Below are positions 51,310 through 61,000 of a stretch of 64,000 nt of DNA, in pieces. The notes under the pieces are model-generated. The model saw only the letters and a list, made by a program, of their open reading frames with translations. It was not told where the DNA came from and did no database searches. The stretch is from Chitinophaga sp. SYP-B3965 (GTDB lineage Bacteria; Bacteroidota; Bacteroidia; Chitinophagales; Chitinophagaceae): NCBI RefSeq assembly GCF_009647655.1, contig NZ_WJFD01000001.1, positions 1,550,001 through 1,614,000 on the forward strand, written 5' to 3'. A program made the translations under genes and the position numbers. How positions within the stretch are numbered: position 1 is the stretch's first letter; each line of letters begins with the position of its first letter.

Positions 51310-54138
51310 ATGAAAAGCCTTGTATTGTTTGTGCTGCCCATGCTGATGGCAGCCATTACCCAGGCGCGTCAGCTGATAGGCGCCCCAGCTATACTTCATT
51401 ATACCAAACAGCAATATGCCGGGAGCGGCCAAACCTGGGATGTGGACATGGACCGCCATGGCATCCTCTATTTTGCCAATAACGAAGGATTGCTAACTTT
51501 TAACGGCCAGCGCTGGAAGATACTGCCCGTGCCTAATCATACCACATTACGCTCCGTAAGGGTGGGAAAAGACGGGCGGATCTATATTGGCGCGCAGGAT
51601 GATTTCGGGTACTATCTCCCGGATGAAAACGGCCTGCTGCAGTATACCTCACTCAAGTCCCTGATCCCTGCTGCAGAGCGGGAATTTGCAGACGTCTGGA
51701 ACATTGTACTGTATGATAATGCCGTGTTCTTCCGCAGCAATAACAAGATCTTTGCTTACAGGGATAATACAGTACGCGTTTACCCGGCTTCAGGAGAATG
51801 GCGGTTGCTGTGCAGCACTCCCCAGGGATTATATGCGCAGGATGCCCGGGATGGATTGATGCAGTTTGTGGATGGCAACTGGCGTACCATTATGGCATTT
51901 CCTAAGATGCTGATCAACGCCGTACTGGAAGGAAAGAATGATACGCTGCTACTGTTTACGTTTAAGAACGGGATCTATAAATTACATGCACAACAACTCT
52001 TCCCTTACACTACTGCGGCAGACGAAGCCCTTAAAGCAGATCGTATCTATTGCGCCAAAGAATGGGATAATGACCAGTTACTGATAGGCACTGCAGAAGG
52101 AGGTTGTTACATCCTCCACAAGGAAACCGGTGCCGTGATACAACGGTTCAGCATCCGGGAAGGCCTTCAGCATAACAGTGTGCGCAGGATCTTTTCAGAT
52201 AACGGCCATAACATCTGGCTGGCACTGGATAACGGTATTGATATGATCCGGTATAATTCCGCCATCAAGCAGATCTATCCGGACCAGCATCAATACCTGA
52301 CCACTTATGCTGCCAAAGTATTTAACAGGCAATTGTACATTGGCACTTCAGACGGATTATTTGTTACCCCGCTGCAGGATCATCAGGAGGACCTCAGCTT
52401 CCAGGAGAATCAATTCCGGAAAGTGGAACATTCCGCCGGGCAGGTATGGAGCCTGGCAACGGTAGGAGAACAACTTTTAATGACCCATCATGAAGGCGCT
52501 TTCCGCATCAATGGCCCTGCGGCTTACCCGCTGCTGAAAGACATTGGCTGTTGGTTATTCCTGCCACAGCAGGCGCGTACACTGATTGGTTGTTACAATG
52601 GACTGCGAACGATGGGTCCAGATCTTTCACCTGTAAGACAGGTGAACCTGCTTACTGAATCTCTGCGTTTCCTTACCGCAGAACAGGATAGTGTGGTGTG
52701 GGCCTCCCATCCTTACCGGGGTGTATACAGGATGCTGGTAAAAGATACTACCCTGCAGTACACCTTGTTCACCCGGCAACACGGGCTGCCTTCAAACTAT
52801 CGGAACTTCGTGTTCCGGATACGCGGAAGAATGGTGGTAGCCACCCAGGCCGGTGTTTATGAATTCGATCCCATTCGCCAGACATTTGTTCCCTCTTCCT
52901 GGTTATTCCCCATTCTCGGCAATACCCCTGTTAAATACCTCACAGAAGATGCCACCGGTAATATCTGGTTCGTATCAGGGAAAACACCGGGTGTGGTGGA
53001 CTTTCATCAACCATCCTTACAAAAGCCCTACAGCATTGTGCATTTTCCAGAGTTAAAAGGTTTGATCGTAAGCGGGTTTGAATGCATCTACCCGTATAAT
53101 GAAGAGAACATTTTTATAGGGGGCGAAAAGGGCATGTATCATATCAATTACAAAAAATACAAACAGCCCAAAACGAACCCGGTAGTAATGATCAGCCAGG
53201 TGAATGCGCAGGACAGCCTTCTGTTCAACGGATACCTGCCTGCTTCTGCCACCATGATGAAAAGGCTGCCGCATACATTTGCCAGTTTTCATTTTGAATA
53301 TGCCTCTCCCTCTTTCGGGAACAGCATGGAGTTTAGTTATAAACTGGAAGGGTTTGACGGGAACTGGAGTGAATGGAGCCCCCGCACGGAGAAAGATTAC
53401 ACCAACCTGTCTTATGGAAAATATGCCTTTTCGGTAAAGGCCAGGGATAACTTAGGAAATATTTCAAACACGATGAGTTATGCCTTCCATATCCTTCCAG
53501 CCTGGTACCAGACCACACTGGCGAAAGCCATTACGGTAGTGCTGGCATTGATCCTGATCTGGCTGCTGTTTGTGACGCAGCAGCAAAAACATAATAAGGC
53601 ACAGCAACAACTGATCCTGCATCATGAATATGAAAAGGAACAAAAGGAAAAACAGCTGATCCGTTTGCAGCATGATAAACTGGCGGCGGACATACAATTC
53701 AAGAACAAAGAACTGGCTATTACCACCATGCATCTTGTACAACGGGGTAAGCTATTGTTCAACATACGGGAGGAACTGTTACAGACCATTCAGAAGATCA
53801 CACCTTCTCCCCTGTCCACTTTCAAAAAAGTATTACGCCTGTTTGAAGAAGCGGAAGAAAACGCGGAAGACTGGGAACAGTTCGCCCGGCATTTTGATGA
53901 AGTGCATAACAATTTCCTGTTCACACTGAAGCAGCGATGCAGCGATCTGAGTACTACGGACATGAAGCTTTGTGCTTATCTGCGGATCAATCTCACTACG
54001 AAGGAGATTGCGCAGTCGCTGGGCATTTCTGTGAGAGGGGTTGAAACAAGCCGGTACCGGTTAAGGAAGAAGCTGGAAGTACCGGCAGATGTTTCTTTGT
54101 ATGATTTTTTACTTTCGATCACTTCTTCAATGCCGTAA
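51310..54138 (+). CDS. Membrane-bound propeller/Y_Y_Y regulator with LuxR-type HTH
   Basis: This 942-residue protein begins with a signal peptide (MKSLVLFVLPMLMAAITQARQ). About 30-600 is a two-component-regulator-type propeller (WDVDMDRHGILYFANNEGLLTFNGQRWK, VRVGKDGRIYIGAQDDFGYY), followed by a Y_Y_Y domain (about 615-725) with MEFSYKLEGFDGNWSEWS. A membrane helix at about 735-755 (TLAKAITVVLALILIWLLF) is followed by a coiled coil and a LuxR-type HTH at about 870-930 (KLCAYLRINLTTKEIAQSLGISVRGVETSRYRLRKKLE). It has no kinase or receiver domain, so it is a one-component membrane regulator. It lies divergent from the GH16/PL14 operon (213 bases between) and probably controls it. Confidence 0.92.
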   Translation: MKSLVLFVLPMLMAAITQARQLIGAPAILHYTKQQYAGSGQTWDVDMDRHGILYFANNEGLLTFNGQRWKILPVPNHTTLRSVRVGKDGRIYIGAQDDFGYYLPDENGLLQYTSLKSLIPAAEREFADVWNIVLYDNAVFFRSNNKIFAYRDNTVRVYPASGEWRLLCSTPQGLYAQDARDGLMQFVDGNWRTIMAFPKMLINAVLEGKNDTLLLFTFKNGIYKLHAQQLFPYTTAADEALKADRIYCAKEWDNDQLLIGTAEGGCYILHKETGAVIQRFSIREGLQHNSVRRIFSDNGHNIWLALDNGIDMIRYNSAIKQIYPDQHQYLTTYAAKVFNRQLYIGTSDGLFVTPLQDHQEDLSFQENQFRKVEHSAGQVWSLATVGEQLLMTHHEGAFRINGPAAYPLLKDIGCWLFLPQQARTLIGCYNGLRTMGPDLSPVRQVNLLTESLRFLTAEQDSVVWASHPYRGVYRMLVKDTTLQYTLFTRQHGLPSNYRNFVFRIRGRMVVATQAGVYEFDPIRQTFVPSSWLFPILGNTPVKYLTEDATGNIWFVSGKTPGVVDFHQPSLQKPYSIVHFPELKGLIVSGFECIYPYNEENIFIGGEKGMYHINYKKYKQPKTNPVVMISQVNAQDSLLFNGYLPASATMMKRLPHTFASFHFEYASPSFGNSMEFSYKLEGFDGNWSEWSPRTEKDYTNLSYGKYAFSVKARDNLGNISNTMSYAFHILPAWYQTTLAKAITVVLALILIWLLFVTQQQKHNKAQQQLILHHEYEKEQKEKQLIRLQHDKLAADIQFKNKELAITTMHLVQRGKLLFNIREELLQTIQKITPSPLSTFKKVLRLFEEAEENAEDWEQFARHFDEVHNNFLFTLKQRCSDLSTTDMKLCAYLRINLTTKEIAQSLGISVRGVETSRYRLRKKLEVPADVSLYDFLLSITSSMP

Positions 54139-54942
54139 CATTGTATTGGAAGGGTTGTACCCAAACTGTTTCTTAAAAGCAAAAGAGAAATGCGAAAGGT
54201 TTTCAAAACCTACTTCGAAATATACATCAGAAGGTCTTCTTTTTTGTTCAAAGATCTGGTGATGCGCCAGCTCCAGCCGTTTCTGGGTCAGCCATTTTTG
54301 AGGAGTGGTGTTGAAGGATCTTTTAAAGTCCCTTTTGAAAGTCGTAAGGCTCCTGCCTGTTAAATAACTGAACTTCTCCATGGGCATATTGAACATATAG
54401 TTCTTCTCCATAAAATCTGCCAGGTCTATTTTGCCGGGCTCTTCAAAATGGCTCAGGATAACATCAGCCGTTTTATCAATGGTACGCAGGATGGAAATGG
54501 CTTCTTCTACTTTACCTGTAACAATATCTGCCGGTAATTCTTCTGACATGGTGAAATAAGGCAGCATGGAACCAAACAAACTATCCAGTAAAGGATGCTG
54601 ATCTAAAACCCTGATCCTTGGTATCTCCTGCTCCTGTGCAGGCGTGACAGGATGTGATGCATAATACTTCCTCAATACTTCCGGTGGGAAATAAACAGAG
54701 GCGGCCTTATAGGGTTCTCCATTCAGCGGAGATTTAGTGATCATGGCTAAAGTATTGCGTGGGAACAGGATCGTATCTCCCCCATGCAAAACATAGGAGC
54801 TGTCCGCCATGATCAGTTTCATTTCACCCGAGACGATCCTTAACAAGGTGTGCTCTTTCACCAACATTTCCTTACTGTAGTACTTCTCTATAACAACAGA
54901 GAAAAACACTTTTCCGGTGGACAACAATTGCGGCTCTTCCAT
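54127..54942 (-). CDS. AraC family transcriptional regulator (ExsA-like)
   Basis: This 271-residue protein has an N-terminal cupin-like domain (HTLLRIVSGEMKLIMADSSYVLHGGDTILFPRNTLAMI) and two HTH motifs at about 170-270 (MPMEKFSYLTGRSLTTFKRDFKRSFNTTPQKWLTQKRLELAHH; RPSDVYFEVGFENLSHFSFAFKKQFG). The final NTMLRH is the usual C-terminus. Its 3' end overlaps the propeller regulator by 12 bases. It is 60 bases downstream of the SDR gene on the same strand, so it may control that gene. Confidence 0.92.
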   Translation of the reverse strand: MEEPQLLSTGKVFFSVVIEKYYSKEMLVKEHTLLRIVSGEMKLIMADSSYVLHGGDTILFPRNTLAMITKSPLNGEPYKAASVYFPPEVLRKYYASHPVTPAQEQEIPRIRVLDQHPLLDSLFGSMLPYFTMSEELPADIVTGKVEEAISILRTIDKTADVILSHFEEPGKIDLADFMEKNYMFNMPMEKFSYLTGRSLTTFKRDFKRSFNTTPQKWLTQKRLELAHHQIFEQKRRPSDVYFEVGFENLSHFSFAFKKQFGYNPSNTMLRH

Positions 54943-55002
54943 TCTCTAAAATTAAAGAAAATTGTTGGTGCGGCTCTCAGTTCCCCGCACCAACAACTTG
55001 CG

Positions 55003-55992
55003 TTATGCTTTCAGCATTTGCTCACTTAAGGTCCAAAGTCTTTCTGCAGCTTCCGGATCAACCGCATATTCCATCACACCGGCAAATCTTGCTGAAGCGC
55101 CGACATTTAAATTAATGGCGACGTCTGAAACCATTAGCGGAGAAACATCGTTATCCTCGCAATAGAGGCCACCGAGATCGTTGAGCTGAGGGCTTGTTGC
55201 GCACCATACACTGGTAGACGCGCCCTGCGCTATTGTTTTGAGCCCTCTTGATGCATCGAGGATGGGTTTACCGTTTTCATCTATCACACCTGCTGCCAGT
55301 AATTCTTCTTTTGTAAGATGTACGGCCAATCCCGTACCCAGGATACTGCCCGGGTGCAAGGAGAAGGCACGGATGCCTTCCTTCCTGCCGCGCTTATCTA
55401 ATTCCAGCGCAAAAAGGATGTTAGCTGTTTTCGACTGGCCATAAGCAGCCCAGCGGTCGTATTCCCTGTTCTCGAAGTTAATATCCTCTAATACAACCGG
55501 GGAATAGCGGTGGCCACGCGATGATACGGAGATCACCCTGGCACCGTTTGCCTGTTGCAAGGCTGGCCAGAGCTTTTTCACCAGCTGGAAGTGGCCGAGG
55601 TGATTAGTGGCGAACTGGGTTTCGTAACCGCGGGCATCCAGTGTGAAGGGGTTGGCCATGATACCGGCACTGTTCACGAGGATGTGCAGGGGGCGTTTGG
55701 AGGCGAGAAAACGGTCTGCGAAGGCGTCTATGGAAGCCGGGTTTAGCAGGTCCAGTTCTTCGATCTCTGCATCAATGCCTTTTAAGGTTGTGGCAGCCTT
55801 GTTTAGATCGCGTGCAGGGACGATGACCTGGGCACCGGCATTCCTTAACACTCTTGCGGTTTCCAGGCCGATACCGGAATATCCGCCGGTAACGATGGCT
55901 ACTTTGCCTTTCAGATCTATTCCTTTGATGACATCTTCAGCGGTGGAAGCGGCGGTGAAGCCGGAGTTAATGGGTTCTTGTTCTTTTTTCAT
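55003..55992 (-). CDS. Short-chain dehydrogenase/reductase
   Basis: This 329-residue protein has the Rossmann motif KVAIVTGGYSGIGLE at about 30-44, the NSAGIM loop, NHLGHFQLV and the catalytic YGQSK (Tyr-x-x-x-Lys) after ISVSSRGHRYSP. Residues after the core resemble SDRs of the WW-oxidoreductase/retinol dehydrogenase type (FSLHPGSILGTGLAVHLT). The substrate is unknown. It is upstream of an AraC gene on the same strand. No signal peptide is visible. Confidence 0.9.
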   Translation of the reverse strand: MKKEQEPINSGFTAASTAEDVIKGIDLKGKVAIVTGGYSGIGLETARVLRNAGAQVIVPARDLNKAATTLKGIDAEIEELDLLNPASIDAFADRFLASKRPLHILVNSAGIMANPFTLDARGYETQFATNHLGHFQLVKKLWPALQQANGARVISVSSRGHRYSPVVLEDINFENREYDRWAAYGQSKTANILFALELDKRGRKEGIRAFSLHPGSILGTGLAVHLTKEELLAAGVIDENGKPILDASRGLKTIAQGASTSVWCATSPQLNDLGGLYCEDNDVSPLMVSDVAINLNVGASARFAGVMEYAVDPEAAERLWTLSEQMLKA

Positions 55993-56106
55993 GGTACAAA
56001 GTTAGGGGGGCTATGGTTAGGGGAGTTTGTTTAAAGGGCCGAAGATTGTTTGTTTTAAGGGCCAAATTGGGAATTCAATGCAGCCCGAAGTGTAGGTGTC
56101 CCATAC

Positions 56107-56161
56107 CAATCCCGTATCAATCCCGTAGCAATCCCGTATCCTTCCCGTATCCATCCCGTAT
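56107..56161. repeat. 11-bp tandem repeat, five units
   Basis: Five units of CAATCCCGTAT (starts 56107, 56118, 56129, 56140, 56151), the third and others differing by single bases (CCTTCCCGTAT, CCATCCCGTAT). The unit equals about one turn of the DNA helix. It lies upstream of the SDR gene. Confidence 0.95.
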
Positions 56162-56287
56162 CAAGGTGGGGTACCTGTCAAAAAAGCAGTACAGAACTGT
56201 CAAAAACACCAGTTCAAAAACAAATGGAGCCCGTCATAACAACGAACTCCATCATTTATAGTCAACCAATATACCAAGAAACTAAGA

Positions 56288-56406
56288 GGCCGATTCAAGG
56301 CCGTTAAAGGCTATTGCAAGGCCGATGCAAGGCCGTTAGAGGCTGTCACGAGGCCGTTAAAGGCCATTACAAGGCCAATACAAGGCCGTAAAAGGCTGTC
56401 ACGAGC
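56288..56406. repeat. GGC-phased tandem repeat with alternating 10/11-bp spacing
   Basis: GGC occurs at 56288, 56299, 56309, 56320, 56331, 56341, 56352, 56362, 56373, 56384 and 56394 with spacings 11,10,11,11,10,11,10,11,11,10. Typical units are AGGCCGTTAA and AGGCTATTGCA. The average, 10.6 bases, equals the helical repeat of B-DNA. It directly follows the SusD stop on the minus strand, so it would be in the 3' untranslated part of that message. Confidence 0.95.
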
Positions 56407-56408
56407 AA

Positions 56409-58034
56409 TTATTGCATCCAATACACCTTCTTCTGCACCTGCGCCGTAGGATTATCCCCATTCGTCACCTTCTGCCAGTTCTCATGGTTATTCACATTCT
56501 CATCATCAGGATAAGGCAGCTTATTCACTACGGAAGGATTGTAAGTAGGATCCTTAGGCGTTAACCCTGTTCTCCGCACTGTAGCCCATGTCTCCGCCGG
56601 CTGGAACATCGTAGCCAGCCAGGATTGTGTAGCGATCTTCTTCAACGCATCCGCATCATTTGCACCGTTAAACAGCACAGCAGGATTGGTCAGGAACGCA
56701 GTCATCTGCCCGGCAGTAGGCGCCGTTGGCCTGGAAGCTGCCCAAATAGTAGAAAGCTGAGTATAAGCATACCAGAAATTCACAGAGGAAGTGATCCCTG
56801 CTTCATATTCTGTTTTAGCTTTCGCGATATCCTTAGCTACTCCCATTCCGCGCTGATAGATCTCTGCTTTCAGGAAATGAACATCTGCTTCTGTGACAAT
56901 GAGGATAGGATAAAAAAGCCGGTCATATGCCATCAGGTAATTTACGCAGGCGAACTTATTAGCCGGGTCCGTGCCTATTCCTTTTCTTGCAGTACCATCG
57001 TCATAAGGGCGGCCACCTTCAGGCTGTGAGCCGTTCTGTGGTTGAGGTACCCATTTGTCCGCATTATTGGTCATGAAATACACATAACAGCGCGGATCAT
57101 AGATGCCCGTGCCGGATGGATCATTGGAGGAAGACATCTGGCTCCACACGTTGCTGCTCATGCGGATGTTTGAAATAGATAACTCCCGGTAAGAATCCCA
57201 TTTACTGGCCAGGGCACCGAGTATCTGTCCGTTGGAAGCTACGCGGTTAGGCCATAATCCAAAATTGTCCAGGTATAAACTGGCCAGGTTCTGGTTTCCC
57301 GGCAGGGGTTTATTACCGCCGATGATATCTGTGATGATACCTTCTGCCAGTACTTTTTCCTTATTGTATAATCTTACAGCATATCTCAAACGAAGTGCAT
57401 TGGCGAACTTCTTCCATGCAGTATAATCACTGTTCAGGAATGTTTCTGAAGCCCCAAGGCTAACCTGCCCCGGATCTACTGCCAATCCATCAGCAGCAGC
57501 TTTCAGGTCTGCCAGCACACTTTTGTAAACGTCCGGCTGTGCGTCATAGGCCGGGCGGAAAAACTTAACGCCTTCTGTGTTGGCCAGTGAGGCCCCGCTG
57601 TATGGAATATCTCCGTAATAATCCAGCATGCGCAGTGTTTTATTGGCCATCAGTATGCTGGCCATATATTTGGCATTATTGAATGATTGCGGATTGGCCT
57701 GCTCTTCAATCTTTCTTAAGATGGTCTTGTACACGAGCAGGTCAGGGTAATACTGGCCCCAATAGGTTCCACTATAGTTCAGGTAGGGTGCTACCGTATT
57801 CTGGTATGCCTGCTGGTTAGTGATGGGATACAGTAAGCTCACATTGAGCGCATCGTCTCCATACTTACCCAGTGAAGAAACGAGGCCGTTGAACAGACCG
57901 CCTATGGATGCTGTATTTTCACTGGCATCCTTGTAGGGCGTATTGATCTCTTCATATCCTTTCTCACATGCACCTGCACCACACAATGCGCCGCAGACCA
58001 GTAAACTGTATATTGATTTTTGTATGATCTTCAT
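56409..58034 (-). CDS. SusD/RagB family lipoprotein (SusD_2-type)
   Basis: This 541-residue lipoprotein has the signal MKIIQKSIYSLLVCGALCGAGAC with Cys23. The fold matches the SusD_2 type: LYPITNQQAYQNTVAPYLNYSGTYWGQYYPDL, ILMANKTLRMLDYYGDIPYSGA, WKKFANALRLRYAVRLYNKEK, FLKAEIYQRGMGVAKDIAKAK. It ends with NLPY..., PDDENVNNHENWQKVTNGDNPTAQVQ. It starts 18 bases after the susC stop. Together with SusC it imports an unknown substrate, under control of the ECF/FecR pair upstream. Confidence 0.93.
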   Translation of the reverse strand: MKIIQKSIYSLLVCGALCGAGACEKGYEEINTPYKDASENTASIGGLFNGLVSSLGKYGDDALNVSLLYPITNQQAYQNTVAPYLNYSGTYWGQYYPDLLVYKTILRKIEEQANPQSFNNAKYMASILMANKTLRMLDYYGDIPYSGASLANTEGVKFFRPAYDAQPDVYKSVLADLKAAADGLAVDPGQVSLGASETFLNSDYTAWKKFANALRLRYAVRLYNKEKVLAEGIITDIIGGNKPLPGNQNLASLYLDNFGLWPNRVASNGQILGALASKWDSYRELSISNIRMSSNVWSQMSSSNDPSGTGIYDPRCYVYFMTNNADKWVPQPQNGSQPEGGRPYDDGTARKGIGTDPANKFACVNYLMAYDRLFYPILIVTEADVHFLKAEIYQRGMGVAKDIAKAKTEYEAGITSSVNFWYAYTQLSTIWAASRPTAPTAGQMTAFLTNPAVLFNGANDADALKKIATQSWLATMFQPAETWATVRRTGLTPKDPTYNPSVVNKLPYPDDENVNNHENWQKVTNGDNPTAQVQKKVYWMQ

Positions 58035-58052
58035 GATTCAACAGTTTTTAAA

Positions 58053-61000
58053 TTATAAAGCAGCTTTCACAGTAAAACCTAAAGACCTGATCCTTGGCAT
58101 AGAGGAATATTCAATCCCCTGCATGTTACCAATACCATTCACCCCTTCAGGATTAAGTCCTTTGGGTATAGTGGTGAAGATGTAAAAGAGATCACGTCCT
58201 ATCAGTGAAAGGCTCAGGCTTTGGAAGATCTTTGTTTGCTTTACTACATTAAATGGCACCTGGTAGGTTAATGCTACTTCTCTTAATTTCATCCAGCTAT
58301 TATCAAATACAGATGCTGATCTTGGAACACCCAGGTGATTCCAGGAAGTATAGGTACCCAGGTAATACCAGGGAGGGCTTACCACATCTGTATTGGGTTT
58401 GCCGTCTGCGAACACGCCATCGAATATGATACCTGTATTACTGGTGGTTCCATCGGGATAGGTCAGAGGAAGCCCTCCGCCATTACGTTCTTTCACTGTT
58501 TCCTGTAACAGGCCATTACCCATAGCTGCAGCATATGAACCGAAGTACATATCGCCACCGAACTTACCATCTGCCAGGAAGTATAAGGAGATATTCTTAT
58601 AACGGAAAGTGTTGGCAATACCACCTGTCATGAATGGTTGCGCGTTGCCTATCGGCACTTCATTGGGTGTTAATACCCATTGCGTTCCTGCTGCCTGCGG
58701 CTGGCCGTTCACCATATAGCTCAGCAACTGCTGGTTCTGTGGATTAACAGCCCTCTTCACTACCTTTTTACCATTCAGATAAGTGTAATCCTTGCCATAA
58801 ATAGTTCCAAAGTTCTCTCCTACTTTCACGCGTTGAGAAACACCACTGCCGCCAAAGAAACTACCCAGTGTAAGACCATCGTTGCCCTCATCCAGTGACA
58901 ATACTTTATTCTGTGCATGTGCCGCATTCAGTGAAATGCTCCAGGTAAAATCTTTAGTGCTTACCGGGCTGGCATTGATGATGAACTCAAGCCCTTTGTT
59001 CCCCAGAGATCCTCTGTTGAGCTGCACGGTGGTAAATCCGGATGATTGCGGCAAGCTGTTGGTGAGGATCTGGTTAAATGTTTTCATGGTGTACGCCGTT
59101 ACCTCCACATTCACACGATTATTAAACATGCCCAGGTTTAATCCTATTTCATATTGCCGGCTTCTTTGTGGCTCAACACCCGGGAACTTTAAATTGGAGG
59201 GAAAAGTTTGTGCAGCCTGTCCATTGTATGCCACTGTGTTCAATACATTAAAGATGGAATAGGGATCTGTATCACTACCTGTTTCCGCATAAGAGAGGCT
59301 CAATTTACCGAAGCTCAGCCAGGGTAAAGCTTCCTGCATTTTTGCAATACCATCTGAAAATACATAGCTCAGGTTAACGGATGGGTAGAAGTATGAATTG
59401 CTGCCATCTGTTAAGGTAGAAGACCAGTCATTCCTGCCTGTTATTTGCAGGAAAAGATAGTTCTTGTAAGAGAGGTCCAGGAATCCGAATCCGGAGTTGA
59501 TCTTCTTGGCATAACGCGTTTCCTGTGCCGGGTCTGGCGCATTGGCACCGTTGTTCAAAGCAAAAATGAAAGGACTGATGAAGTTACCATTCGTTTTGTT
59601 GCTCACTGTATAATCATTCCTGTAATAGGATTCCACACCTCCTGTGAGGCTTGCATTAAACTGTTTGCCCCAGAGATTGTCCTTGTACAACCTTACCATA
59701 CCATTCAGGTTACGGCTCATGTTACGGGCACTTGCCTGCTTGTAAGCGCCGGTTGTTCCCTGGATGTTCTTAGGGTACTCCCTTACTTCCGTACCATCAC
59801 TTGAATGGTCTATACTTCCCTGTGCGATCAATGTCAGGAAGTCTGTGAGATCTGCAGTTAGTTTGATCCCTCCTACTAACTGGTCACGATTGAATGTGGT
59901 GTTATTCTTATAGATATTCCAGTAGGAATTCTGCATATAAGAATAATAAGGGTATGGCGGAGAGCCTGCAGGGAAATTGCTGGAGTTACCTACATCACGC
60001 TGTGAACCATCCGGGAAGAAGTTATTCATCTTCTCCACTTCAGGACGGTAATCCCTGGTAGCTGCATAGGCAAGACCCGCCATAAAAGCACCGGCTCCTA
60101 CGGGTGGTGTATTCAAACGGTTATAGTTAACGTAACTTCCGGTGATATCTGCCGAAAGCATTTTACTGATCTTGATGCTGGACCCGATGTTGAATATGTT
60201 GCTCTTGTAATTACTGTTCAGGATATTGGCCTTACTGTCGTCTCTTGTATAAGAAGCGCGGATAGTACCGAAATCACCACCGCCGGAAATGGATACATTA
60301 TGCTGGTTCACATTACCGTCCGGGAAATAAGCTTTCCAGTTATTGGGTTGCGCAGAATAAGGCCTTTCCACACCATCATACCAGAGGACAGGCTGATTGT
60401 CGAACTTTGGCCCCCAGGATAATCCGCTGGGAAAAGAGAACACATCCCATGCCTGTGTGCTGTTATCATAAGGCAGCATACCGAATGCACCTGTTTTGTA
60501 ATCACCTGCATTGTAGCTGCCGGAATAGGTGCCGATCTGGGTGCGCTTCCCTGCTCCATTTACAGGGAATTGTTTTCCCTGATCTGCTGTCCACATGGAA
60601 CCTACCAGGCCAGATCCAAAATCATTCTGGAAGTCCAGGAACTCGTAAACTTTTGTAGCACGGCTGGAATAAGAATAATCTACACCAAGACCTTTTCTTT
60701 TCTCTCCTTTCTTACGGGTAACAAGGATCACACCATTTGCACCCCTCGCACCATATAGTGCCGCAGCAGCTGGTCCTTTTAATACGGTCACTGATTCGAT
60801 ATCTTCCGGGTTAATTAAATTAAGCCCCGTACCCCAGTCGTTATAACCGGAAATATCAGCACCCTGTTGCGTACCAACAGCACCACCGCCGCCATTATTT
60901 GCATTGTTATTCATGGGGTCATTATTAATGGCTACGCCATCAACAATAATGAGTGCGCGGTTATCACCGGTAAGTGTAGTATTACCACGGATCACGAGGC

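Larger units (their letters stand above)
55993..56408. other. 416-bp gap with two phased tandem-repeat arrays
   Basis: No gene with support is present. The gap contains the 11-bp array at 56107-56161 and the GGC-phased array at 56288-56406, listed below. It lies between the SDR start and the end of the SusD gene, so it is both the SDR promoter region and the 3' flank of the SusCD operon. Confidence 0.75.

Noticed and set aside
56107-56406. CRISPR array
   Set aside because: Units are 10-11 bp with no spacers of normal size and no cas genes; these are minisatellites.
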